This document shows, piece by piece, positions 17,070 to 26,197 of a stretch of DNA of 64,000 nucleotides (position 1 is the first letter of the stretch; every line of letters begins with the position of its first letter). Position numbers and translations under genes: made by a program. The DNA is from Sphingobacterium paucimobilis HER1398 (GTDB lineage: Bacteria; Bacteroidota; Bacteroidia; Sphingobacteriales; Sphingobacteriaceae). Below the pieces are notes generated by a model. It did not search any database. It saw only the letters and a program-made list of their open reading frames with translations, and was not told the origin of the DNA. The DNA is taken from assembly GCF_000416985.1 (NCBI RefSeq), contig NZ_ATDL01000015.1, forward strand, positions 744,001 to 808,000. The letters run 5' to 3'.

Positions 17070-19382
17070 CTAAAAAGGATATCCTATTGCAAGATTAAAA
17101 ATTAAATTGTCTTTTCGCCATTCTGAATTTCTTATTTCCATATATTTAAATACCCATCGATCACCTTGTTCACGATACGGAACACGTAATGGCGTGGCGA
17201 CATCCAGGCGGACCAATAAGAAATTCAGATCTAGCCGTAAACCTAGCCCAGCCCCCACAGCTAATTCTTTATAAAAATTTTTGCTAATCTCCCCGCCCAA
17301 TTTATCTTCGTCCTCACGCTGTAACCATACATTGCCTGCATCTACAAAAGCTGCCCAATGAAACATGCCGGAGATCGGCGCTCTATATTCTGTATTTATT
17401 TCTAATTTATAATCGCCTGTCTGATCTGCAAAAAAATTGTCACTGCCTAAATTTTGTGGTACGGCAGACCCCGGACCAATGGAGCGTGCGCGGAAAGCAC
17501 GCAAGCCATTGGGACCGCCCGTAAAATATTGCTTTAAATAAGGGAGTGATCTAGAATTTCCATAAGAATAACTGGTACCAATCATAATGCGTGAAGCAAG
17601 TTGCGATTTCGGCGAAAATTTCATATAATGTCTGAAATCAATCTCTGCCTTAAGGAACTGCGCATAGGCGGTGCCAAATAGTCGTTTGATATTACCATCT
17701 TTAAAATCAGCTCCCTGCATCAGCCCAAGTACATTGCCTGATGTATTGACGCCGGTCTTGAGATAAAAGGTATGTTTACGGCTCTCCAACATGGTATTGG
17801 TAAAGGTGTATGTATAATTGGGTCCAAAAGAAAACTGTCGGTCTACCACATGCTGTAACGTAGGCACCGTATCCATCTGGGCGCGGTATGTGTCCGAAAT
17901 ATTACTAGGCCTCACATATATAATCTCCGCGAGTGCAAGGTCATGTTCCTTCTGTTCATTTTCCTTCCATTGATAACCATAATTGAGACGCAGTGAATTT
18001 AAAGTATAGGCATTTCGTCTATTCAAAAACTCATAACCTGCCTTAGCGTACGTACGCGGTATAAAACGTAAGGAAGGTGCCCATTTGTAAGGTGATAATA
18101 GGCGGGGCCAACTGATGCCTATCTCAGCTCCATATCGAATATAATTTGAGTTGAGCGCTATATTTCCCCCGGTCTGTGCCTCATAACCTCCAAAAACAGA
18201 GAGTGTCAGTGTTTCAAATCCTTTGAAGGCATTACGCAATGTCCAATTTATATTTGCTTCCGTGCCGTTGTAGACTGAGGCGGTTTTTCCCAATAACTCG
18301 AAACGTAACGACTTACGAGGCAGAGGAGTTAAATAATAATAAACATCCAAGCGGTTTGCAGTATCTTTACTATCTACAAAGTTATTTTTAACAAACTTGA
18401 ATGTATTTAGATTGACCAGGTGGCGTAGGGTCATATTGTGATCTTCGCGTGTGTAAAGATTTCCTTTTTTAAAGAAGATATGATTGGCCAGAATAGATTT
18501 CCGATATGTATTTTGAGGGTCGATAAAGTGTAAACCGTCTATGTAGGGTGAGCTAACACTGTCTAATCTCCTATCTGCCCTTCCGCCCGCGCCTGTATAA
18601 TTGGGGTAAACAAATATATTACCAATGCGCTGAGGTGATAGGGCCTTATCGGTAGTCTCGGGCTTGATAGTGACATACATATCTACTTTTTGATTTTGCC
18701 TGTTACTATCGACTTCGACTAATATATTATCGGGGGAGAAATAGTAATATCCTTTATTTTTCAGATCGTCATCTATACGCTCCCGCTCCTTAAGAATAAC
18801 ATCGAGGTTATAATTATTTCCCGTTTTCAATAATGTGTTTTCTTTAGCAGAGATGATATCTTGACCGATACGCTGTGAATCAACCTCAAAATCCACTTTA
18901 GAAATACGATATACTTTACCAGGAAAAGCATTAAAATGTACGTCTGCATATTTGCCTTTCACGATCTTATCCGAAGTTACGTAAGCGTTGAAAAAACCTA
19001 GATTTTCCATACGATTACGCAGCAAATTTTCGTTGTATTCCAAATTAACATCCTGTAATAAAACCGGCTCTTCTCCCCTTCTCTTTAACCATTTCTTAAT
19101 TGCGCTATTAGTACTATCTGGGCCGCCGCCCATATTCCAGAACCATAATTTATAGCGTATACCCAAAATCTTTTTATTGGGTTTGGGCCGAATCAACTCT
19201 TGGAGATGGGCTTCAAAAGCCTCCTTCCGATCTTTCGGAAAACTATCCTGTTGAACGTATACCTTACCTGTATTGAATAGTTTTTCATTTTCGGTAAGAT
19301 ATCTTGTGGGATTGCAAGCACCCAATATTATAAATACGGTCAGATAATAAAATAGTTTATAAAGTTTTTTGGTCATGGTCAT
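17070..19382 (-). CDS. tamL: TamL: BamA/TamA-like outer-membrane lipoprotein
   Basis: A 770-residue Omp85-family protein. It has a lipoprotein signal (TVFIILGACNPTRYL), the feature that separates Bacteroidota TamL from proteobacterial TamA. POTRA-like domains follow (about 90-370), and then a 16-strand barrel whose lid-lock motif is in GGPNGLRAFRARSIGPG, ending with the C-terminal aromatic signal AIGYPF. It acts with TamB in outer-membrane protein or lipid delivery. The ATG directly abuts the tamB TAA, with GGAGATAA as leader, so translation is coupled. Confidence 0.93.
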   Translation of the reverse strand: MTMTKKLYKLFYYLTVFIILGACNPTRYLTENEKLFNTGKVYVQQDSFPKDRKEAFEAHLQELIRPKPNKKILGIRYKLWFWNMGGGPDSTNSAIKKWLKRRGEEPVLLQDVNLEYNENLLRNRMENLGFFNAYVTSDKIVKGKYADVHFNAFPGKVYRISKVDFEVDSQRIGQDIISAKENTLLKTGNNYNLDVILKERERIDDDLKNKGYYYFSPDNILVEVDSNRQNQKVDMYVTIKPETTDKALSPQRIGNIFVYPNYTGAGGRADRRLDSVSSPYIDGLHFIDPQNTYRKSILANHIFFKKGNLYTREDHNMTLRHLVNLNTFKFVKNNFVDSKDTANRLDVYYYLTPLPRKSLRFELLGKTASVYNGTEANINWTLRNAFKGFETLTLSVFGGYEAQTGGNIALNSNYIRYGAEIGISWPRLLSPYKWAPSLRFIPRTYAKAGYEFLNRRNAYTLNSLRLNYGYQWKENEQKEHDLALAEIIYVRPSNISDTYRAQMDTVPTLQHVVDRQFSFGPNYTYTFTNTMLESRKHTFYLKTGVNTSGNVLGLMQGADFKDGNIKRLFGTAYAQFLKAEIDFRHYMKFSPKSQLASRIMIGTSYSYGNSRSLPYLKQYFTGGPNGLRAFRARSIGPGSAVPQNLGSDNFFADQTGDYKLEINTEYRAPISGMFHWAAFVDAGNVWLQREDEDKLGGEISKNFYKELAVGAGLGLRLDLNFLLVRLDVATPLRVPYREQGDRWVFKYMEIRNSEWRKDNLIFNLAIGYPF

Positions 19383-22300
19383 TTATCTCCTATTTAATTC
19401 TTCTTCTCTTATTAGCGATTTTTTAGGGGTATACAGCGTGTCTTGAGCACCCTCCCTATTGCTCTTGGAAGTGACGTTCAGTTGTGATAATTTATTACTG
19501 CCCAGAGGCTCTCTATTATCGTCGCCTTTTCGCTCGACACTATCCCGTAAAAGCTTACGCACACTATCCCTATAAACTGAATCTGTTTCCATACGTTTTA
19601 CATCAAAACGGCGTTTAAAGCTCCGTTTATCGGTATTATAAATATTTTTTGCTTTGGACCGGGTAAATAATTGTCTGAAATAATTGTAATCCCTGTTCAT
19701 TATGAAACCTATGCCTGTCTCGATAAATTGCCCCTGCAAGGTGGCTTGATATTGGTTTTTACGATAGACACGTGCAATATAGCGCCAGTCACTGGATAGC
19801 TGATAATCAAGCGCGATATCTCCCGCAATATTTGTTGATTTTTCTCCTGGTCTGGAATTACCTTCTACCTCGAAATTGGAGCCTATTGTAACTTTAAGAC
19901 GGTTGTCGAAAAGCAACTTGGATACCCCCACATTCAAGTCGGTACGAGTTTGCGCATTTCCTGTTAGATAGTCTTCCTCGGATTGGAGATTGAAGTCTAA
20001 TTCTACGCCTTTAATCAAATCTGATGCTAAATTATTCAGCTGGCTGGTCAAAAAAGAACTTACGGTACTCCGTGCTATTCCTTCAACTCCGCCCCCGCCC
20101 GAAAGGCTTTCAAAAGGATTGGCTGACATAAACCGACCCAAGGCTATAAGCGCAAAAACTTGTTTGTTTAACTCTGATGGATCTTCTTTCAAACTTGACA
20201 GCGCGATATTTACTTTGCTGACCACATCTTGTGATGCTACTGCTTGCTCTTCGTTCATGTCGATATCAAAAGCTATTTCAGGTTTCAATAACTCGCCAGA
20301 CAGTATAAGCTTGACATCGAAAGGTAACCGTTGTTTGTATAGATTAGGATTTTCTGATCCTATTTGGGGCTGCACCAATTCCAACGTTGGAAATTTATTG
20401 GTATATATAGCCGTTATATCCAGATTACCATCTAAGGGATCCCCGTTGAATGTAATAGTGCTTCCTTTTTGGAAAGTAAATGGGCGGGAAATAGGCCCCA
20501 GGGAAAAGGTATAGGAACCTTGCTCCACACTGTAAGTACCTGCGAGGCTTATCTTGTTGCTCGCATCTATCGAAGCATTTATTTCGGCCACACCCTGAAT
20601 ATGGAGAGCGTCTTGTGTGCCTTCGTCTAGTATAATATTAAACTTTGCCGCGGGGTCTGTAGAAAGATTTATAGCGATGTCAAGCCCGGCTAATTGATCT
20701 AAAGTTGTCAGGGAATCTAAACGCGCCATATTTTGCGCAAATAACGTGTCGCGCCTGTCTACGAAGTCGACTACTCCCTCGCGCTCTACTACTCCCGGAT
20801 TCTTATTGGGTATAGCTAAAGAAAAGTCTGTACTATCTTCTACCCGTATATTTCCATCAAGACGCGGAAGGTTCATATTTCCGGTGAGATTAAGATCACA
20901 GCTCAGATATAGCTTACCAAAAAATAGGTCATTATCCTCGCGAGTAGAGTTAACGGCTTCGAAATCGTCCAAACGAAGCTGAAGTCCGAAATCCAAATCC
21001 TTAAAGGAGCTGGTGCCTATCTTACCCTCTATAATAGCAGGATGCCCCTTTGCGTCATTTATCTTAAAATTGTCAAAGTAGACCGCGTCTTTTGCAAAAC
21101 GTATAATCTGCTTATCAAAACTAAAATCGGCATTTAACATGGCGACATTTAACTTAACGTCTTCAAACGCTATTTCTCCATTTAGCTTAGGGGAATTAGG
21201 TGTGCCATTAATTTTTAAATTGCTGGTTAGTTCGCCCTCAGACTGACCTAAAGCTCCCATGGAAAATGCTTGGAGGGTGCGTATGGTCAATGGCTGTAAC
21301 TTCAGTTCGGCATCTATCTGAGATTCACCTGTTGGGTTCACAAAATAAGTCCCGGATAATTGCACGTCATTGTCTTGACCTGTTACATTTAAATCGAGGG
21401 CGTATATATTTTGTTGTTCGTTATTTACTTTGAAGCTAATGTCGCCTACGGGCTGCTTTGCAAAAGTAAACTGCTCAATATGAAGGTCTGCAACTACGGT
21501 AGGATTCCCCAGTAGCTGGGAAATAGTAGCTTTGCCATTGATAGTTCCTTCGATGCCCAAAGAATCGGCTGTAACTATCCGGGTAAGTGTCGGTAACTTA
21601 AAGTTAAAAAAGCTAACATTCAATGGGGAGTTGGAGCTAGAATCGGTCGATTGTATGCTGAGCTCCTGTGCCTGATTTATTATATTAAAATCATTTGCAT
21701 AAAGGCCTGCTTTAGAGAAGCGAATATGATTGGAAGGAGCTACAGTCCATGTCTCATAATTTAAAACCAAGCTGTCTGGCATTAGTTGTATATCATATGC
21801 ATCAGGAACAATTTGCACGGCACTAGCTAGCGCATATTGAAGGCTATCTGCTTTGTCTTTAATCCATAATTTAATATCGGCCTGATTCTGCTTGAGCCGA
21901 CCTGATAGCAAGGTATTATTAAGTTGAAAGCTAGAAATTTGAGTATTTTGAACAGTCGCCGAATAATATAAAGCACTGTCAGCAGTTGTTATCTCAACTC
22001 CCAATCGTTCAATAAGCATATTGTCATACCGTACAAGAGGAACATTTAACTCAACCTGCATGTTATGGTCTCTGCTGTTGAATGTTCCATCTAGGGTAAC
22101 TGTATGCATATCGGTCAGTTTAGGAAGAAAGCTCTTTATCAAAGGGGTTGGTGAGAGCTTGGCACTAAATTCAAACTGCTGTGGTGTTATGGCTAACGGG
22201 TTTTGTGATATCGATTGCCCGTTATTATAGAAACTGCTAATGATCTGCTGGAACGACTTGCCTAATTCGGTTAGCTTATAATTACCCACCAAATGCGCTT

Positions 22301-24641
22301 TCACTATATCTGATTTTAAGGTCATCAGTTTTTGCTCTTTATCCGACTTTGCGGTAAGTAATATACTATCCAGAGCATAGCGAGTATTCTTATTAACCAG
22401 GTAGGAGCCTGAAATAAGTGCTGTTCCGTTTAAATAGTCTGGATCTGCAGTATCAAAATCAGCCTGTAGCTGACCGCGGTATCGTATATCGTCTGCGACA
22501 AGACGGAGGTGTTGCAGGTTAACACTATCTACCTTTAGATTCGCTTTAACACTAGGATACCTCGTACTTAAATTGGCGCTGAAATTAAGTTTTAGACGCA
22601 CATTCGGATCGGGGCTATTCAACCATCCTTTAATTACCCCCTGGCTCGCTAAAACTTCAGAAGTGACATCCTGATAATTGTAACCTTTAAAATTCATACT
22701 ATGAATGGTCGCTGCTATTTTTGTTTTCATCTTGCGTGGATCCAACCCCACGCCAGAGACATCTGCATCTGCCGAAAGCTTGCCTAAAGTCGAATCTTGT
22801 TTTAAAATATTTCCTATATCTAACCCATCAATCTTTATGCGGGCGTTATAGAAGGTATCTTTCTCTATTTTAAGGTTGCCGCTAACCAATGCATTTCCTA
22901 GCTCTGTCCCTAAATTCAACCTAGTAGCAAACCCTTTTAAGCCGCCCTTAAAGAATCCATTTAATCGGATAGATTCTGGAAACTTTATATTTGGTGGCAA
23001 TAATGTCCGAGATACTAACTGTTGAATATCTTTGCGGCCTGTAGTGAACTTATTTAATTGCAGATCGATATATGATTTTTTTAAGTCTGGCAGCCCCTTG
23101 ATAGTAGCCTTTGCAATGAGATGCGTACGTGAAGCTGTTTTCACTTCTAGACGTGGAATTTGTAGATTGGACAAATTGCCATTAACTGCTCCATCAATAT
23201 AAAATGATTGCGTCAATAGCGGACGTAGGGACGGTTCGCTTGCTAAAAATGGGGCAAAAAGAAGTGCATCACCCACGTAAATGTTGGACTGCGTAAGGTT
23301 AACATTTACATTTACTTTGTTGGGATTTTGAGTTAATGCATTTAATGTGGGATAGGTTATCTTAATGTGATCCCGAATAATTGTTTTTGGTGTCTGCAGC
23401 AATAAATCAGTAAGCTCTGTCTTTGTATTGCTATACACAAAATTAGCTCTTGCTTTTAATAAATTTAGTCCGGAATGTTCCTTTGCCGAAAGATTATGTA
23501 ACGATCCAGAAATGGAATCAGCGCTGTAATAAAAATCATCTAACTGACTTGTTAGCTCGGTTATGGTAATATTGGCATAATCAAAGCCTTGCTGTAATGG
23601 AGCTTTTCCGTTATCTTTAAATCCTAAATTCGTACCGTTTATAAGTACCTTAGAGGCCGATACAGTCCAGTTTGCTGAAGATGTATCGACTGGAGCAGAC
23701 TGCGCCTTTGGAGTGGATATTTTATCAATAATAATATCGACTTCGGCACGGTCGACCCTCAGTTCCCCTAATTCAACAATAGACTTATTGAGATCTATTG
23801 ATTTTATATCTGTGGAAAATTTATTGAGGTCAAATGTTGTCTTTAGTCCTGTCGCGGTATTTTGATAATTTAAACTTATATCGGCGAGGTCTATGTTGGA
23901 GATATCAATATCCGGAAGCATCGAGGCCGTCTCAACACTACGATCAATTACCCCAAAGTGACTTGCTGCAGGGGCATCAGAAACTTGGGCCGGTTGCCAT
24001 TGGTTTATCAACGCTGTAAAGCCTTCTACCTTGATCTTAGGAATGGTGAAAGCCATATTGTCCGTTAAATCAAAGCGTTTAAGGTTGGTATCAAAATGTT
24101 TCAAGCGCAACTCAGCGCGGGTATCGATTATGGCGTCATCATAAATAGCATGTATATTATCAAGAGAAACTTTGTCGATATCAAATACAAGTGCTGAGGT
24201 CGTGTCCGCAGAGGCAGAACTCTCTTTCTCCGAATTAAAAGCCTGTATGATATAATCAAAATTGAAGGTACTGTCTGGAAGGGAGCGTTTGATTTTTGTA
24301 GTGATCCCTTTTAACTCAATTTCCTCTATCTCTACTGTATTTTTAAGGAGTTTGAACATATTAATGTCAACTAGTAATTTCTCTCCTGCTATTAAGGTAT
24401 CTTTAGTTTGATCTTCAATATAGATATTCTGAAGAAGCAACTTTTTTGGAAAAGTAATATAAACGTTGCCGATGTCTACGGGGGTTCCAATTTTTTGCTC
24501 GAGATAGCCAGTTACTTTTCCAACAACATAATTTTGCACAGTTGGGATCCTGATGACTAAAATTAATAAAACCAGCAGACCTATAAGGATGCCTACTATC
24601 CACATTAAAGTTTTTAAAGCTATTCGTCCAATTCTGTTCAA
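19383..24641 (-). CDS. tamB: TamB-like translocation and assembly protein
   Basis: A 1752-residue protein with one N-terminal membrane anchor (TLMWIVGILIGLLVLLILVI), a very long periplasmic beta-taco region built from repeated hydrophobic strands, and a C-terminal DUF490/TamB domain (about 1270-1640: GSYTFSLGPISRPFTFQKGS, VKLILSGELLKPEIAFDIDM). A charged tail rich in Arg and Lys follows. It would span the periplasm and meet TamL at the outer membrane. It is first in a two-gene operon, with tamL immediately after. The length is as expected for Bacteroidota TamB. Confidence 0.93.
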   Translation of the reverse strand: MNRIGRIALKTLMWIVGILIGLLVLLILVIRIPTVQNYVVGKVTGYLEQKIGTPVDIGNVYITFPKKLLLQNIYIEDQTKDTLIAGEKLLVDINMFKLLKNTVEIEEIELKGITTKIKRSLPDSTFNFDYIIQAFNSEKESSASADTTSALVFDIDKVSLDNIHAIYDDAIIDTRAELRLKHFDTNLKRFDLTDNMAFTIPKIKVEGFTALINQWQPAQVSDAPAASHFGVIDRSVETASMLPDIDISNIDLADISLNYQNTATGLKTTFDLNKFSTDIKSIDLNKSIVELGELRVDRAEVDIIIDKISTPKAQSAPVDTSSANWTVSASKVLINGTNLGFKDNGKAPLQQGFDYANITITELTSQLDDFYYSADSISGSLHNLSAKEHSGLNLLKARANFVYSNTKTELTDLLLQTPKTIIRDHIKITYPTLNALTQNPNKVNVNVNLTQSNIYVGDALLFAPFLASEPSLRPLLTQSFYIDGAVNGNLSNLQIPRLEVKTASRTHLIAKATIKGLPDLKKSYIDLQLNKFTTGRKDIQQLVSRTLLPPNIKFPESIRLNGFFKGGLKGFATRLNLGTELGNALVSGNLKIEKDTFYNARIKIDGLDIGNILKQDSTLGKLSADADVSGVGLDPRKMKTKIAATIHSMNFKGYNYQDVTSEVLASQGVIKGWLNSPDPNVRLKLNFSANLSTRYPSVKANLKVDSVNLQHLRLVADDIRYRGQLQADFDTADPDYLNGTALISGSYLVNKNTRYALDSILLTAKSDKEQKLMTLKSDIVKAHLVGNYKLTELGKSFQQIISSFYNNGQSISQNPLAITPQQFEFSAKLSPTPLIKSFLPKLTDMHTVTLDGTFNSRDHNMQVELNVPLVRYDNMLIERLGVEITTADSALYYSATVQNTQISSFQLNNTLLSGRLKQNQADIKLWIKDKADSLQYALASAVQIVPDAYDIQLMPDSLVLNYETWTVAPSNHIRFSKAGLYANDFNIINQAQELSIQSTDSSSNSPLNVSFFNFKLPTLTRIVTADSLGIEGTINGKATISQLLGNPTVVADLHIEQFTFAKQPVGDISFKVNNEQQNIYALDLNVTGQDNDVQLSGTYFVNPTGESQIDAELKLQPLTIRTLQAFSMGALGQSEGELTSNLKINGTPNSPKLNGEIAFEDVKLNVAMLNADFSFDKQIIRFAKDAVYFDNFKINDAKGHPAIIEGKIGTSSFKDLDFGLQLRLDDFEAVNSTREDNDLFFGKLYLSCDLNLTGNMNLPRLDGNIRVEDSTDFSLAIPNKNPGVVEREGVVDFVDRRDTLFAQNMARLDSLTTLDQLAGLDIAINLSTDPAAKFNIILDEGTQDALHIQGVAEINASIDASNKISLAGTYSVEQGSYTFSLGPISRPFTFQKGSTITFNGDPLDGNLDITAIYTNKFPTLELVQPQIGSENPNLYKQRLPFDVKLILSGELLKPEIAFDIDMNEEQAVASQDVVSKVNIALSSLKEDPSELNKQVFALIALGRFMSANPFESLSGGGGVEGIARSTVSSFLTSQLNNLASDLIKGVELDFNLQSEEDYLTGNAQTRTDLNVGVSKLLFDNRLKVTIGSNFEVEGNSRPGEKSTNIAGDIALDYQLSSDWRYIARVYRKNQYQATLQGQFIETGIGFIMNRDYNYFRQLFTRSKAKNIYNTDKRSFKRRFDVKRMETDSVYRDSVRKLLRDSVERKGDDNREPLGSNKLSQLNVTSKSNREGAQDTLYTPKKSLIREEELNRR

Positions 24642-24658
24642 AACAAATGATTTTGTAA

Positions 24659-24680
24659 GGTATACATAAGATGTGTATAC
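24659..24680. promoter_or_regulatory. near-palindrome in the tamB/sigma-factor divergent region
   Basis: TATACAT at 24661-24667 faces ATGTGTATAC at 24671-24680, an inverted repeat with a two-base insertion in one arm. It lies 20-40 bases upstream of tamB in a 300-base AT-rich divergent promoter region that holds nothing else I can name. Confidence 0.25.
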
Positions 24681-24946
24681 TGTTAACAGTTATAAGAACA
24701 ATTGGTTGCTTACGGTATGGGTATTTTTTAACCCTAATTCTTTACAGGCCTTTAAACTGAGCGTTAAAAAATAGTGCCACCGTATTTATACTACTTAAAA
24801 CTATTAATACCTACAATGCCTAAGAACAATTATCCCTTATTAAGTTTTAGTTACCTTTTTATCGGTGAGAATACCTGTAATACTGATTAATGCGATAAAT
24901 CGCATGTTATTTGTTTATCAATGATTAAAAGCTTAACACCTTGGAG

Positions 24947-25444
24947 ATGACAAATAAAGACTTGAACGTACAATTGCTAGAATACAGATCCGTATTAAAA
25001 AATCTTGCTTATAAATTTACCAGTGACCCTGAGGATATACAGGATCTGATACCGGAAACATTGCTAAGGGCTTTAAAATATGTTGATCAGTTTTTTAATA
25101 ACCCTCAGATAATTCCTTGGTTGTTTGTTATTATGAAAAACATATACATCAATCAGTACCGAACAAAAAAATATAAGTTTATATACGAAAACCAGAAGGC
25201 AACAGAATATCAAAATTTGGGAAGTCATGAACCCTTCACAGAAAACACGGTGGAGAGGCAGTTGATATTAAAAGATATCAATAAAGCATTGGGGTGTATG
25301 TCTGATGAAAACCAAGAGATTTTTAATACGTATATTAAAGGTTACAAGTACCGTGAGCTTTCGGATATGTATTGTATGCCTGAAGGTACTATAAAATCTA
25401 AGATCTTTACAATTCGTAAGCAGTTGCAGCGTCAATTTGCCTAA
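24947..25444 (+). CDS. ECF-type RNA polymerase sigma factor
   Basis: A protein of about 165 residues with sigma region 2 (LAYKFTSDPEDIQDLIPETLLRAL, IPWLFVIMKNIYINQYR) and region 4 (MSDENQEIFNTYIKGYKYRELSD, MPEGTIKSKIFTIRKQLQ). I use the ATG at 24947, although a TTG six bases upstream is in frame. There is no anti-sigma gene beside it, so it belongs to the orphan EcfG-unrelated Bacteroidota type in which expression level may control activity. Targets are unknown. Confidence 0.9.
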   Translation: MTNKDLNVQLLEYRSVLKNLAYKFTSDPEDIQDLIPETLLRALKYVDQFFNNPQIIPWLFVIMKNIYINQYRTKKYKFIYENQKATEYQNLGSHEPFTENTVERQLILKDINKALGCMSDENQEIFNTYIKGYKYRELSDMYCMPEGTIKSKIFTIRKQLQRQFA

Positions 25445-25456
25445 CTAAAAATATAA

Positions 25457-25490
25457 ACCTCTCCCCAGCTAAAATGTTGGGGAGTAGGTT
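25457..25490. terminator. bidirectional hairpin between the sigma-factor and DUF488 genes
   Basis: ACCTCTCCCCA and TGGGGAGTAGGT form an 7-bp GC-rich stem (25461-25467 with 25478-25484), extended by further pairs, between convergent genes. It has no long T run, so it could end transcription in either direction only weakly. Confidence 0.55.
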
Positions 25491-25529
25491 CACCAAACAA
25501 ACACGATTAAAATTACAATAATAACAATA

Positions 25530-26060
25530 TCATTTGTAGATAAGTCTATTATTTTCTATTGTAGCAGGCGCCGTATAAGGATGTAGAACAATCTTACCCG
25601 TAGACATAATATGAAGTACCTTCCAATCTTCCGCTTTTAGATAATCAGATACCATGGCGCGATGGCATCGCCACCATAGCGCTTCGGAGCACATAAATGC
25701 AGTTGTCTTTTTCATTGCTTCTCTTTTCAAAAGGTTAATCCCTTGGTGAAATTCTTCCGTCAACATATAATCTGCATAACCTTGAAACGATTTATTACCC
25801 CAAACTTGATTTAATGAATTTGATTGAACCTTTCGTCTACCTCCCAATTCTTTCATGTGTATATATTGTATATTTTCTTTTGGAAGATTGATTTCTAAAT
25901 TTTGTTTATTATATATAGGAAATTTTCTTGAACCGGGAAACCGCCGAATATCTACCACCAATTCAACACCGTACGGCTTTAATAAATTAACAAAATCCAT
26001 ATAGATGTGTGTGGAGTGCCCGATCGTATATATCATATTTTTATTTTCCATCTTTTTCAA
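25530..26060 (-). CDS. DUF488-family protein
   Basis: A 176-residue protein with the three DUF488 landmarks: IYTIGHSTH at the N-terminus, VELVVDIRRFPGSRKFP, and CSEALWWRCHRAMVSDYL near residue 130, containing the conserved Cys, Glu and Trp-Arg-Cys-His-Arg core. The family's biochemical role is unsettled; some members are linked to nucleic acid or stress metabolism. Three in-frame Met codons (1, 4 and 9) leave the exact start open. It is divergent from the phytochrome-like kinase. Confidence 0.88.
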   Translation of the reverse strand: MKKMENKNMIYTIGHSTHIYMDFVNLLKPYGVELVVDIRRFPGSRKFPIYNKQNLEINLPKENIQYIHMKELGGRRKVQSNSLNQVWGNKSFQGYADYMLTEEFHQGINLLKREAMKKTTAFMCSEALWWRCHRAMVSDYLKAEDWKVLHIMSTGKIVLHPYTAPATIENNRLIYK

Positions 26061-26197
26061 TTTTTACAGTAAACAATTGATTGTTAACTTTGTTCTATGC
26101 AGGTGGACAATGCTATAAGTCTTACGACTTTACAATTCGGGCAATTTGGAGTTGTGAAGGAATACATTTACCTTACATAGTTTTATACTCGCTTTAC